24,680 bases of DNA from CAZYVD01 sp964651045 (GTDB taxonomy: Bacteria > Zhuqueibacterota > QNDG01 > DSAB01). The translations under genes and the position numbers were made by a program. Below the pieces are notes generated by a model. The model had not been told where the DNA came from, did not search any database, and saw only the letters and a list, made by a program, of their open reading frames with translations. Below are positions 16,262 to 24,515 of the stretch, piece by piece (positions within the stretch are counted from its first letter, which is position 1; each line of letters starts with the position of its first letter). The DNA lies in assembly GCA_964651045.1 (NCBI GenBank), contig CAZYVD010000039.1, forward strand, positions 1 through 24,680. The letters are read 5' to 3'.

Positions 16262-18931
16262 TTAATAAAGACAATTGAAGAGAAGTTTAAAGGTATAATA
16301 AGCCTGAGCCCTGTTTTGAACATTGAAACCAAACAGCACGACTCGTCCCTTACCGTACTCCACATCCATTATGGCTGCCTTGTTCCTGATGAGACTGTCT
16401 CCTAAAATCCATCCGCTTATCAATAGCGGTTCATCAGGAAATCTTGCAACAACTTTATATTTTATCTCTGCATATCTCTTTTTAGGTTTTTCCTTCCTCT
16501 TCTCACTCTTCTTTTTATCATTTTTATCCTCTGCCTTCTTGACCTTCTCAGAAACCGTATCAGAAATCACCTCAAAAACTCTCCCATACGAAAAAAATGC
16601 AATACCCTTTTTCTTCATACCGAATGCAACCGGGTTGTTGTTGTCATAAATAATCTTAAGTATAGAACCAGGACAACTGAAGCTGTCGGGCTTAACCTTC
16701 TCCAGTATGTTTTTCAAGGGAAAATTAAACTCCTTTATTGCAAGATCGGTCGAGCTCTTATTGCAGATGAGTGTACCACCATTTTCCACAAATTCTTTAA
16801 GATTTTCTACTCCATCTCGAGTTATTCCACCTACATAGTCGGGCGGCATTGTTCCCTTTCGATGACCATTGATTATTGAAGATTTCCATTGATCGGGAAG
16901 TATTATTACATCGAAGCGATCGTTCAGCCTGCCCGCCCTGACTTCTGAGTCCCTTAACTGATGGTATTTAAAACCATATTTTTCCAGAATATAAGATATC
17001 CATCCTGCATCCATATTTGCCATCCAGGATTTGTAAAGCGCAATCCTGGACCTGCGAAGCCTCTTTCTTTTAACCGCTATTTTCGCGCCCTGTAAAATCA
17101 CTCCTGTACTATTTACTATTCTTGCCAGTTCATCTCTTGAAATAGTCTTAGAGTGGATAATAAATGTGCCCTTAGGATATTTTTTCCTGTTGAGGGTTAA
17201 CTCCTCAACAGATACATCCACCCTTCCGCCCCTTTCTAATATAGTGTTTACTGCAATAAAGCTTCCATTATCAGAATGGGAAAGAAGATAGTATGGACCC
17301 CCTCCCTTTATCCTTCCCTTTGATAATACAACCGTATCCACCCTTGTCATCTTGATATCAAGAGGTCTGCTCATCTCCCTGTATTCAACCCCCATCTGTA
17401 TGGGAAGAGTCCATCCAACACAGTCATATGAACGAAGCGGCTCACGAGCAAGTTTTGCACTTCCCACTATCCCCTGCCATAGATGAGGATACTTCTTCAG
17501 ATCTGGATATTTTTGCTTCTCCATTATGTTCTTTACAAAAAGCCCGAAAGGCTGACTTGTTGGTATGATATAGGAACCCTTTGGATAATAGATTCCATCA
17601 TGTTCAAAGCCTTCATCTGCCCTGTACACTTCGACTCCGTTGAGGATAAATCTGTTCAGCATCAGGGCAGTTGTATGATTATCTGTCTGTTCAAGAGGTA
17701 TTATCCATCCATAGGGCGGCTCTTTTTTAAATCGCTCGATGACATCCCTGCCCATTCTCCATTTGTTGTATAAAAATTCATAACGAAATTTTGCCGCAAC
17801 TTCAAGAATCGACTTGGATGCAGTAAGATTGTAGGCCACAGCATCACTCAGCCTCCACCATCCACCCCTCCATGGAGTGGGATAGAAAACACCCTTTGTC
17901 AGGTCGCGATTCTTTGCCGGAAAATCGTAGAGAGTATAGTATCTAGGAGTAGCATATCCATAATTTGCAGTCTCTGTCAGTATCGAAGGGATGTTGTGCC
18001 CACCCACAAACTGTGTCACATAACCAGGATACCAGCTGTCAAAATATATTCTGGATATGGCCCCTGGCTGACCAGCCTCCTCAAAGGCCTTCCCCATCGC
18101 AGCACCTATGAGGTTTTTCCATCGTACTATTATTGGATGAACATTTGGATTCATAGGCTCCGATTCCGGTGGTATCCAAATTCTTGCAGGAAAGGGAGCA
18201 GTCTCATGTTGATTATAGAGTATTTCAGGAAACCATTCATGACATGTTATTCGATTCATGTTCTGTACTTCCTGAAGATTCGCAATGAATGAATCTCTGT
18301 TGTTGTCGTGTCCTGCATATTTCTGATATAGAAATGGAGGCCTGCTTACCTCATATGGTGTGCCAAGGTTCTTTTTATACCAATCCGAAACCATTGTTAA
18401 ACCATCAGGATTCGCAAACACGAGTAGAAGAATCACATTTTCTCTGATGAGTCTTGTGCGTCTATCCTCTGCCGTAACCATATCATAGGCAAGCTGTATT
18501 GCATGCTGTGCCGGAGAGGTCTCTGTTGCATGAAGTCCACAGTCGATCCAGACAACAACCCTTCCCTCCTCTGCCAACTTCTCTGCCTCCTCTTCTGAAA
18601 CTCCACGAACCAGACTCAATCTTGCATTTATCTCTTTATAATGCTCAAGTCTTGCCATGTTCTCGCCCGAAGAAATAATCGCAAATTTCATGCGCCTTCC
18701 GTACGAAGTCGGACCCATGTCAAATACCCTCATACGATCTGTTTGAGCAGCAATCTTTTCAAAATAACCAATGGCCTGTTCATAATTTGCAAGATGAAAA
18801 TCTGCACCTGGTTTAAATCCTAAATACTCCTCTGGTTTTGTTACCTGAGCATCTAAAAATTGCGTTGTGCCGGCCAAAAACAGCAAAGCATAAAATAGAA
18901 TCGATCTTTTGAACCATAATTTTGTCTTCAT
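16262..18931 (-). CDS. Exported M14 zinc carboxypeptidase B with C-terminal GATase1-like domain
   Basis: This 889-aa exported metallopeptidase is closely similar to M14 C next to it. It has a signal peptide (about 1-28, ending LDA-Q). The M14 domain has GLHATETSP (His134, Glu137), GHDNNRD (Asn211-Arg212), NQHETAPFPAR (His242) and ILTETANYGYATP (Glu320). A middle domain (about 400-620) carries EPPYGWIIPLEQTD. A GATase1-like Rossmann domain (about 627-889) ends KGRVVLFGFNVQNRAQ. It has GGTLIC but no typical nucleophile elbow. A Lys/Glu-rich low-complexity insert at residues 795-820 is absent from A and much shorter in C. ATG 18931 has AAAGGAG upstream. Gaps are 13 bp from M14 C and 23 bp to the GGT-like gene. 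It probably works with them in extracytoplasmic peptide trimming. Confidence 0.87.
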   Translation of the reverse strand: MKTKLWFKRSILFYALLFLAGTTQFLDAQVTKPEEYLGFKPGADFHLANYEQAIGYFEKIAAQTDRMRVFDMGPTSYGRRMKFAIISSGENMARLEHYKEINARLSLVRGVSEEEAEKLAEEGRVVVWIDCGLHATETSPAQHAIQLAYDMVTAEDRRTRLIRENVILLLVFANPDGLTMVSDWYKKNLGTPYEVSRPPFLYQKYAGHDNNRDSFIANLQEVQNMNRITCHEWFPEILYNQHETAPFPARIWIPPESEPMNPNVHPIIVRWKNLIGAAMGKAFEEAGQPGAISRIYFDSWYPGYVTQFVGGHNIPSILTETANYGYATPRYYTLYDFPAKNRDLTKGVFYPTPWRGGWWRLSDAVAYNLTASKSILEVAAKFRYEFLYNKWRMGRDVIERFKKEPPYGWIIPLEQTDNHTTALMLNRFILNGVEVYRADEGFEHDGIYYPKGSYIIPTSQPFGLFVKNIMEKQKYPDLKKYPHLWQGIVGSAKLAREPLRSYDCVGWTLPIQMGVEYREMSRPLDIKMTRVDTVVLSKGRIKGGGPYYLLSHSDNGSFIAVNTILERGGRVDVSVEELTLNRKKYPKGTFIIHSKTISRDELARIVNSTGVILQGAKIAVKRKRLRRSRIALYKSWMANMDAGWISYILEKYGFKYHQLRDSEVRAGRLNDRFDVIILPDQWKSSIINGHRKGTMPPDYVGGITRDGVENLKEFVENGGTLICNKSSTDLAIKEFNFPLKNILEKVKPDSFSCPGSILKIIYDNNNPVAFGMKKKGIAFFSYGRVFEVISDTVSEKVKKAEDKNDKKKSEKRKEKPKKRYAEIKYKVVARFPDEPLLISGWILGDSLIRNKAAIMDVEYGKGRVVLFGFNVQNRAQAYYTFKLLFNCLY

Positions 18932-18944
18932 TTCTCAATCTCCT

Positions 18945-21584
18945 TTACTTAAATAGTGCATTAAATAAAAGTTTGAAATTTGCATACGACTGGGCCCTGT
19001 TGTGGAAATTAAAACCAAACAGAACCACTCTACCCTTTCCGTAAGGAACTTCTACTACTGCTGCTTTCCCCCTAATAACATCCTCTCCCAGAATCCAGCC
19101 GCTAATGAGAAGAGACGCATCCGAGAATCTGGCAACGACCCTTGGCAACCCGCTGCTTCCTGTCTGTAGATTCTCTCTATCTTTTCCTGACCGATCACCT
19201 TCTTTTTTATCAGACAACAACTCAAAACCACTTCCATATGCAAAGTAGCACATTCCCTTTTTCTGCATGCCATGAGTTAGTGGATGATCGGTATCATAGT
19301 CAACTCTTATCAGAGAGCCGGGACAGTTAAAACTATCCAGTTTTACTTTTTCCAGGACGTCTCTAATCGGCAGATTAAACCGATCGATGGCAAAATCACA
19401 GGACCTCCTGTTGCAGACCAGAATGCCCCCCTCTTCAACAAACTCTCTTATCTTCCCGACACCGTCCTCTGTGATTCCGCCTACATACTGGGGCGGCATT
19501 GTTCCCTTCCGATTGCCATATATTATTGATTTTGGACTCTGGTCGGGTAGAACAAGAACATCAAAACGGTCATTGAGTCTTCCAGCCCTTACTTCGGAAT
19601 TGGTAAGAAGGTGATAGGAAAATCCATACTTATCCAGAATATAAGAAATCCAGCCCTGATCCATGCTTGGAACCCAGGACTTATAGAGAGCGATTCTCCC
19701 ACAAGTTACAGGTTCAGACTCGACCTTCGTTTTAAGCGGCTCAATCAAAATTTTTGCCTCTGATGCGATCTGCTCAAGTTTTTCCCTCTCAATTGTTCTC
19801 CCGTCGATGAGAAAACTTCCTGCAGGATAATCCCTTTTGTGATAAGTAAAATTCCTTAGCGTTCGGCTCACACTGGCTCCTGCCTTGATTATTTTACTGG
19901 CCGCTCCAAAGCCACTATTTTCTGTACATGAAATAATATAATAGTGGGCATCACCAGCAACCTTTCCATGCAGAACTATTGGTTTGTCGACGAGAGACAT
20001 CTCAATGTCCAGCGGCGAGTCTGTTCTCCTTGCATCAACACCCATCTGCACGGGAAGAGTCCATCCAACACCTTCATAGGGTGCAAGCGGTGGGCCCTTC
20101 CATTTCATTGGCCGTGAGATTCCCTGCCAGAGGTATCCATATTTACGAAGGTCGGGATAGGTCTGCTTCTCCATGATGTTTTTCACATAAAGGCCAAACG
20201 GCTGGCTTGTGGGAATTATGTATGTGTTTTCAGGATATAAGATGCCGTCCTGTATAAACTCCTCTTCTGCCCTATAGACCTCTATTCCATAATTAATCAA
20301 TCTGTTTAACATTAGTATTGTAGTGGTAACATCCCTCTGATCTGCAGCCACTATCCAGCCATAGGGCGGCTCTTTTTTAAAGCGCTCGATAACATCCCGT
20401 CCCATCTTGTATTTGAGATAGAGAAATTCATACCTGTATCTGGCTGCAACATCAAGAACTGCCATAGAAGCGGTCAAATCGTAATCAACCGCATCCCTGA
20501 ATCTCCACCACCCTCCCTGCCATGGACTGGGATAGAAAGTGCCTCCTATGAGATCACGATACTTTTCAGGAAAATCGTTTATCCTGTAGTAGTGTGGCGT
20601 TGCATACCCATGATTTGCAGTCTCTGTCAGTATCGATGGGATGTTGTGGCCTTCAACACTAGGGCCATCTGTGTAACCCGGATACCAGATATCAAATGCA
20701 ATACGCGAAATAGCACCCGGCCTGTCTGAAGCATCAAAGGCGTGTCCCATTGCAGAGCCAATCAGATTTTTCCATCTGGTGATTATTGGATGTATGTTTT
20801 GATTTACTGGTTCGGGATTCGGAGGTATCCAGATGCGAGCAGGAAACGGCGCTGTCTCATGCTGTACATAGACCAGTTCAGGGAACCATATCTTTCCAAT
20901 AATCCTGTTTATATTTTGAATCTCAACCAGATTTGCCATAAAAGCATCTCTGTTGTCATCGTGGCCAGCATACTTATGATAAAGAACAGGTGGCCTGCTC
21001 ATCTCATACTGAGTTCCCACATTTTTCATATACCAGTCTGAAACCAGGGTCATGCCATCCGGATTTGCTATTACCATAATGAGTATCACGTTGTCCAGAA
21101 TAGACCTTATCCTCTCACTACTTCCAGACACGAGGTTATATGCGAGTAGAAACTGATGCATTGGAGGCGAGGTCTCGGTCGAGTGTATGCCCGACTCTAT
21201 CCAGACCACAACCCTGCCCTCGCTGGCAAGCCTTCTCGCCTCACGATCTGAAACATTACGGACAAGACTCAGCTTCCTTACGATTTCCCTGTATCTATCG
21301 AGGCTGCTGATATTCTCTTCAGAGGAAATCACTGCATATTTCATTCGTCTGCCTTCTGTTGTACTGCCCATATCAAAAACCCTGATCCTTCCCGATTCTG
21401 TGGCTATCCTTTCAAGATATCCGATCAACTCTTCATATCTTGCAAGATGAAAGTCGTCTCCAGGATTAAATCCAAGGTATTCTGATGGCGAAGTAATCTG
21501 ACAGTAGTGGTTAGAAAGAGAAAATAGAGAAGAGAATAAAACCAGGATTAAAACGCTACTCTTAAAACATCTAAATGAAATCAT
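18945..21584 (-). CDS. Exported M14 zinc carboxypeptidase C with C-terminal GATase1-like domain
   Basis: This 879-aa exported metallopeptidase is the tandem paralogue of M14 B. It has a signal peptide (about 1-29, ending HYC-Q). The M14 domain has GIHSTETSP (His134, Glu137), GHDDNRD (Asn211-Arg212), VQHETAPFPAR (His242) and ILTETANHGYATP (Glu321). The same middle domain follows, with EPPYGWIVAADQRD, then a C-terminal GATase1-like domain with RIALYKSWVPSMDQGW and GGILVC. Long blocks are identical or nearly so to M14 B, including GTMPPxYVGGIT and GRVVLFGFN, indicating duplication followed by divergence. ATG 21584 has AAGGA 7-8 nt upstream. It lies 14 bp after esterase 2 and 13 bp before M14 B. 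All zinc and catalytic residues are retained, so it should be active; specificity cannot be read from the sequence. Confidence 0.87.
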   Translation of the reverse strand: MISFRCFKSSVLILVLFSSLFSLSNHYCQITSPSEYLGFNPGDDFHLARYEELIGYLERIATESGRIRVFDMGSTTEGRRMKYAVISSEENISSLDRYREIVRKLSLVRNVSDREARRLASEGRVVVWIESGIHSTETSPPMHQFLLAYNLVSGSSERIRSILDNVILIMVIANPDGMTLVSDWYMKNVGTQYEMSRPPVLYHKYAGHDDNRDAFMANLVEIQNINRIIGKIWFPELVYVQHETAPFPARIWIPPNPEPVNQNIHPIITRWKNLIGSAMGHAFDASDRPGAISRIAFDIWYPGYTDGPSVEGHNIPSILTETANHGYATPHYYRINDFPEKYRDLIGGTFYPSPWQGGWWRFRDAVDYDLTASMAVLDVAARYRYEFLYLKYKMGRDVIERFKKEPPYGWIVAADQRDVTTTILMLNRLINYGIEVYRAEEEFIQDGILYPENTYIIPTSQPFGLYVKNIMEKQTYPDLRKYGYLWQGISRPMKWKGPPLAPYEGVGWTLPVQMGVDARRTDSPLDIEMSLVDKPIVLHGKVAGDAHYYIISCTENSGFGAASKIIKAGASVSRTLRNFTYHKRDYPAGSFLIDGRTIEREKLEQIASEAKILIEPLKTKVESEPVTCGRIALYKSWVPSMDQGWISYILDKYGFSYHLLTNSEVRAGRLNDRFDVLVLPDQSPKSIIYGNRKGTMPPQYVGGITEDGVGKIREFVEEGGILVCNRRSCDFAIDRFNLPIRDVLEKVKLDSFNCPGSLIRVDYDTDHPLTHGMQKKGMCYFAYGSGFELLSDKKEGDRSGKDRENLQTGSSGLPRVVARFSDASLLISGWILGEDVIRGKAAVVEVPYGKGRVVLFGFNFHNRAQSYANFKLLFNALFK

Positions 21585-21598
21585 TCGATTTTCCTTAA

Positions 21599-23275
21599 TT
21601 ATTTATAATTCCATTTAATCGGCTTCTCCTCTTCAGGACAGTTCTTTGAGATGTAGTCTCCTATTAACCTGACAAGCCTCTCTCCATACGGCCCCCAGCA
21701 GTGAGGCCTCCGCCTCCCATACTCTATAGTTCCTTTGTAATATGGATCCTTTGTGTTTTCAAGAAACTCTTCAAGAAAAACCACGCCATTGTTTAAATAG
21801 TAGCTGTCCATGCTCCCAGTAAAGATATGAAGCTTGCCGACCAGTTTCGGCCCGAGCCAGGACCAGTTCTTCTCGAGATAATAGCGCAGATCAAAATGCT
21901 GTTTCATGTACTCTGCAACCTCTCTGTCTATCTCTCCTGTTAGCTTATTCCATAGGGGCTTTGGATACCCATCCTCACCAATCGGGCCAAAAGCAGCCTC
22001 CCATATGTCCCACTGACCTCCGCCCCTGGTCCTGTCTCCGATCACAAGCTCATAATGGTTTTCATCCTTCATGGAATAGACAATGTTTCCATCGGCCCTT
22101 CTGCATGCCGGTCTTTCTACCCTCATCCATTCATAGTTGTTAAAATATGCATTCTTATCTTTGTATATATTAACAATCTGATACGCACGAAAGTCCACCG
22201 GATCTGGACATGATGAGAATACTCCTCCAAAGAAGTCCGGATAAAAGATCTGAAATGCAAGGGATATCCATCCACCTGTTGATCCTCCAGAAAGGATTCT
22301 TGCATATGGCTTTTGTATTATACGAAAATGCTCCTCTATATAGGGAATAAGCTCTTTCATTATTGCATCACCATAAGGCCCTACATTGGGGGAATTTACA
22401 CCATAAGAATCGTCATAGTATGGACATGGATGCTGAAGAGTAACTGCAATAATTCTTGGACACTCATCAGATGTCCAGAATCTGTAGAATTCATATCCTC
22501 CTCTTCTCCTAACCCTTTCTGCGGCCGGCTTTTTATCAGTAAACCCATATGGGGCCCTCAAAGAGAAATGGCTCTGTATATAATTTACAGGATAAAAAAC
22601 GTCTGGATGTGTATCATATCCCTTTGGCAGCAGTATTGTTGCGCCGAGATACATGGGCTGGCCCCAGAAATCTGTAAGTATCTTGCTTCGAAACCTTATG
22701 TGTTTGACCCATTTTGTGTCAGGAACCATCTTAATCGGAGGTATGACTTTATTACAGATGATTCTAACCTTGCCCTGTGTGCAAGGATCGATAAACATCT
22801 CAACTACATCGCTGTATAAATTACCAGGCGATCTGTTCCACTGCTGACCTTCCCACCGATCCTTATGAAGCCACACAGTATGGCCATCAGATCTTTCAAA
22901 CCTTGTATATACATTGATAAAACCCTGTACAAAGTATCTTCCGGGTGGAATATCCATTATAGACCTCAATGGATATCCAAATGTTTTATCATCTATAACG
23001 GCGAATGAATCGGGCTTAAGCGAAAATATGTTTTTGCCCCAGATCGGCACACCAGTAATCCCTGTCTGAAAGCGAGGCTCTATGTGATTTTTCTTAGAAA
23101 TTATAACATATACTCTGCCGGTGATCGGACCACTGTGAACCTCTGCAGGAAAAGATATCTCAAACTCCAGACCTCCTGAGAGGCGAGTTGCTCCAATGAG
23201 TGATTCAAATTCTGTTAGTAAAACTATAAGACCAAAAAAGATTATCTTACGAACAATCCTCTCGATGGCTGACAT
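21599..23275 (-). CDS. Exported alpha/beta-hydrolase esterase 2, first gene of the hydrolase operon
   Basis: This 558-aa paralogue of esterase 1 (3792-5549) has the same architecture. It has an N-terminal signal or anchor (about 8-28), a beta-rich accessory domain (about 35-180) and a PF00756-like hydrolase domain (about 190-555). The nucleophile elbow is SGGSTGGW with Ser332. The acid candidate lies in TGSMDSYYLNNG and the His candidate in RRRPHCW, both matching esterase 1. Differences are a rewritten loop around 'PYGFTDKKPAAERVRRRGG' and no lipobox Cys. ATG 23275 has AGGGAG 5 nt upstream. It begins 21 bp after the V4R remnant, so its promoter must lie in or above that remnant; an extended -10 at 23566-23574 is a candidate. 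Downstream genes follow with gaps of 2-44 bp. Substrate unknown. Confidence 0.77.
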   Translation of the reverse strand: MSAIERIVRKIIFFGLIVLLTEFESLIGATRLSGGLEFEISFPAEVHSGPITGRVYVIISKKNHIEPRFQTGITGVPIWGKNIFSLKPDSFAVIDDKTFGYPLRSIMDIPPGRYFVQGFINVYTRFERSDGHTVWLHKDRWEGQQWNRSPGNLYSDVVEMFIDPCTQGKVRIICNKVIPPIKMVPDTKWVKHIRFRSKILTDFWGQPMYLGATILLPKGYDTHPDVFYPVNYIQSHFSLRAPYGFTDKKPAAERVRRRGGYEFYRFWTSDECPRIIAVTLQHPCPYYDDSYGVNSPNVGPYGDAIMKELIPYIEEHFRIIQKPYARILSGGSTGGWISLAFQIFYPDFFGGVFSSCPDPVDFRAYQIVNIYKDKNAYFNNYEWMRVERPACRRADGNIVYSMKDENHYELVIGDRTRGGGQWDIWEAAFGPIGEDGYPKPLWNKLTGEIDREVAEYMKQHFDLRYYLEKNWSWLGPKLVGKLHIFTGSMDSYYLNNGVVFLEEFLENTKDPYYKGTIEYGRRRPHCWGPYGERLVRLIGDYISKNCPEEEKPIKWNYK

Positions 23276-23296
23276 TGATACTCCCTTTTTAAAATA

Positions 23297-23545
23297 TCAC
23301 ATCTTCCAGCTTATTCTGTAGCGGCAGCAATCTCCACCCCTCGCCCTGCAGGTTTCTTCGACAATCTCAACACTCTTTGCTCCGCACATCCTGAGTGCCT
23401 CCTTATACCATCCAATTACAGTGAGGCAATCTGGTACTGAAAAGGTCTCGGCATCATAGGTGGTCATAACGTACCCAGCATAAAAGAAGTTCCTCCTTTG
23501 GTGGAATTTGGTTAAGTACCATAGGGCATAAACTTTTATGCTATG
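23297..23545 (-). pseudogene. 5'-truncated remnant of a V4R-like (4-vinyl-reductase-type sensory) domain gene
   Basis: An open frame of 82 codons on the minus strand has no start codon at its beginning; it opens after a TAA at 23548-23546. It ends with TGA at 23299-23297. The translation includes YALWYLTKFHQRRNFFYAGY, then SVPDCLTVIGWYKEAL and ends ETCRARGGDCCRYRISWKM. The terminal C-R-A-R-G-x-x-x-C-x-Y-x-I/V pattern after 'VEIVEE' matches the C-terminal end of V4R/heme-NO-binding-like domains, which normally follow about 100 more residues. The only in-frame ATG (codon 27) would remove half of what is left. The rest of the gene appears to have been lost at 23546-23577, next to the vapC-like gene. 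Family assignment rests on one motif and should be taken as probable. Confidence 0.55.
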
Positions 23546-23565
23546 TTATATGAAGTGGCGCCAAT

Positions 23566-23574
23566 ATTATATCA
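23566..23574 (-). promoter_or_regulatory. Extended -10 promoter element upstream of the hydrolase operon
   Basis: On the minus strand the sequence TGATATAAT (23574-23566) is a perfect TATAAT with the TGn extension. A TTGAAA at 23597-23592 is 20 bp away, longer than the usual -35 spacing, but extended -10 promoters do not need a good -35. It lies just past the vapC-like stop codon and could drive the V4R remnant and esterase 2 operon. This is inferred from motif only. Confidence 0.4.
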
Positions 23575-23577
23575 CTG

Positions 23578-23979
23578 TTAATTCAACCAATTTTCAATTT
23601 TTATTCCTTCGATTCTATCAAAATCAGTGTCGTTAGAAACAAGAATGAAATTCCTATGCTTAACCATAGAAGCTATTAAAATATCTGCATCTTTTATGAG
23701 ATTCCCTCTTTGTCTTAAATCTGCATAGATTTCCGAAGCTATATCAAAAATATCCAGACTATCCAGTAGCACTAAACCAAATTCTCTACAAAGTGATTCA
23801 AATTTTCTTAATTTGGCATCAGCATTAATTGCTAAAAGGCCACGTTTTATTTCATAATAACTTATTCCATTTATGAAAATTTTTTTACCCTCTAACATCA
23901 TCATTTGCGCTTTTTGTTTTATTTTTTTATTATCTTTCAAAATTACTGTTATAATATTTGTATCAAGTACATATGTCAT
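23578..23979 (-). CDS. vapC: VapC-type PIN-domain ribonuclease toxin
   Basis: The product is a 133-aa PIN-domain protein expected to cut RNA in the absence of its antitoxin. The acidic metal-binding residues are in place: Asp6 in YVLDTNII, Glu43 in YYEIKRG, Asp97/Asp99 in LIKDADILIAS and Asp117/Asp119 in SNDTDFDRI. Length and order match VapC/FitB-type toxins. The start ATG (23979) overlaps the stop of the upstream 179-aa gene by 4 bp (ATGA), the usual antitoxin-toxin coupling. Its end lies close to the break that truncated the V4R gene (remnant 23297-23545), suggesting that the toxin operon came in by transfer. Confidence 0.88.
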   Translation of the reverse strand: MTYVLDTNIITVILKDNKKIKQKAQMMMLEGKKIFINGISYYEIKRGLLAINADAKLRKFESLCREFGLVLLDSLDIFDIASEIYADLRQRGNLIKDADILIASMVKHRNFILVSNDTDFDRIEGIKIENWLN

Positions 23980-24515
23980 TTGAAAAGCGGCCTCCTCTTT
24001 GCTGCTTCATCAAAGATTTTAAGTTCCTCAGGTGTCAAATCTTTTAGAAGTCCTGACATTACTTCTAATGCTAATATTTGCTTTATCCTTTTAAAAATCT
24101 CATCGTCGGTGATTTTGTCCCAGTCAAAAGAAATATTCATCAACTTTTCTGAAAGTGTTTTTAATAACTTATGTTTTAATATTCCTTCAAAAAGCCCCTC
24201 GTCATCTTCGTCTAATATTTTGTCAATCATTTTTGAAATCTTAATTAAGCACTGTACTTGTCTTACTCTCTTGTAAAGCCCCTCGGCAAATACTGTTTCA
24301 GTTTTAAATTCATAAGGTTGATATCTACTTGTTAGAGTCTCAATTTTTATTATTTCCGACAAGTTAAAAGCAAACAAGGGTTCTCCCAAGAATCTTAAAT
24401 GTAAATCTTCTAGTTTGCCAATTCCTATCTCTTTTAACTGGATACTTGCAGACTCAGCTGGAAATAAAAGAGATGTTATTTCTACATTCTTTGATGTTAT
24501 TTCTTGAAACATCAT
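23976..24515 (-). CDS. Hypothetical 179-aa protein, putative antitoxin of the PIN toxin
   Basis: I do not recognise this family. The gene is coupled to vapC by a 4-bp overlap and to the partial gene upstream by an ATGA overlap. The protein is largely alpha-helical with many Leu/Ile/Lys residues and two DDE clusters (around 101 and 140). The C-terminal 22 residues, SGLLKDLTPEELKIFDEAAK followed by RR, resemble the tails by which VapB-type antitoxins wrap the PIN toxin. It is twice the usual antitoxin length (about 70-90 aa), and no AbrB, ribbon-helix-helix or Phd DNA-binding motif is obvious. ATG 24515 has AAGGAGG 5 nt upstream; ATG 24512 is an alternative with 8 nt spacing. The antitoxin role is inferred from position and tail only. 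Confidence 0.6.
   Translation of the reverse strand: MMFQEITSKNVEITSLLFPAESASIQLKEIGIGKLEDLHLRFLGEPLFAFNLSEIIKIETLTSRYQPYEFKTETVFAEGLYKRVRQVQCLIKISKMIDKILDEDDEGLFEGILKHKLLKTLSEKLMNISFDWDKITDDEIFKRIKQILALEVMSGLLKDLTPEELKIFDEAAKRRPLFK

Noticed and set aside
22313..22819. 168-codon plus-strand open frame opposite esterase 2
   Set aside because: It lies wholly antisense to a well-supported coding region, has an erratic composition, and has no Shine-Dalgarno or family resemblance.
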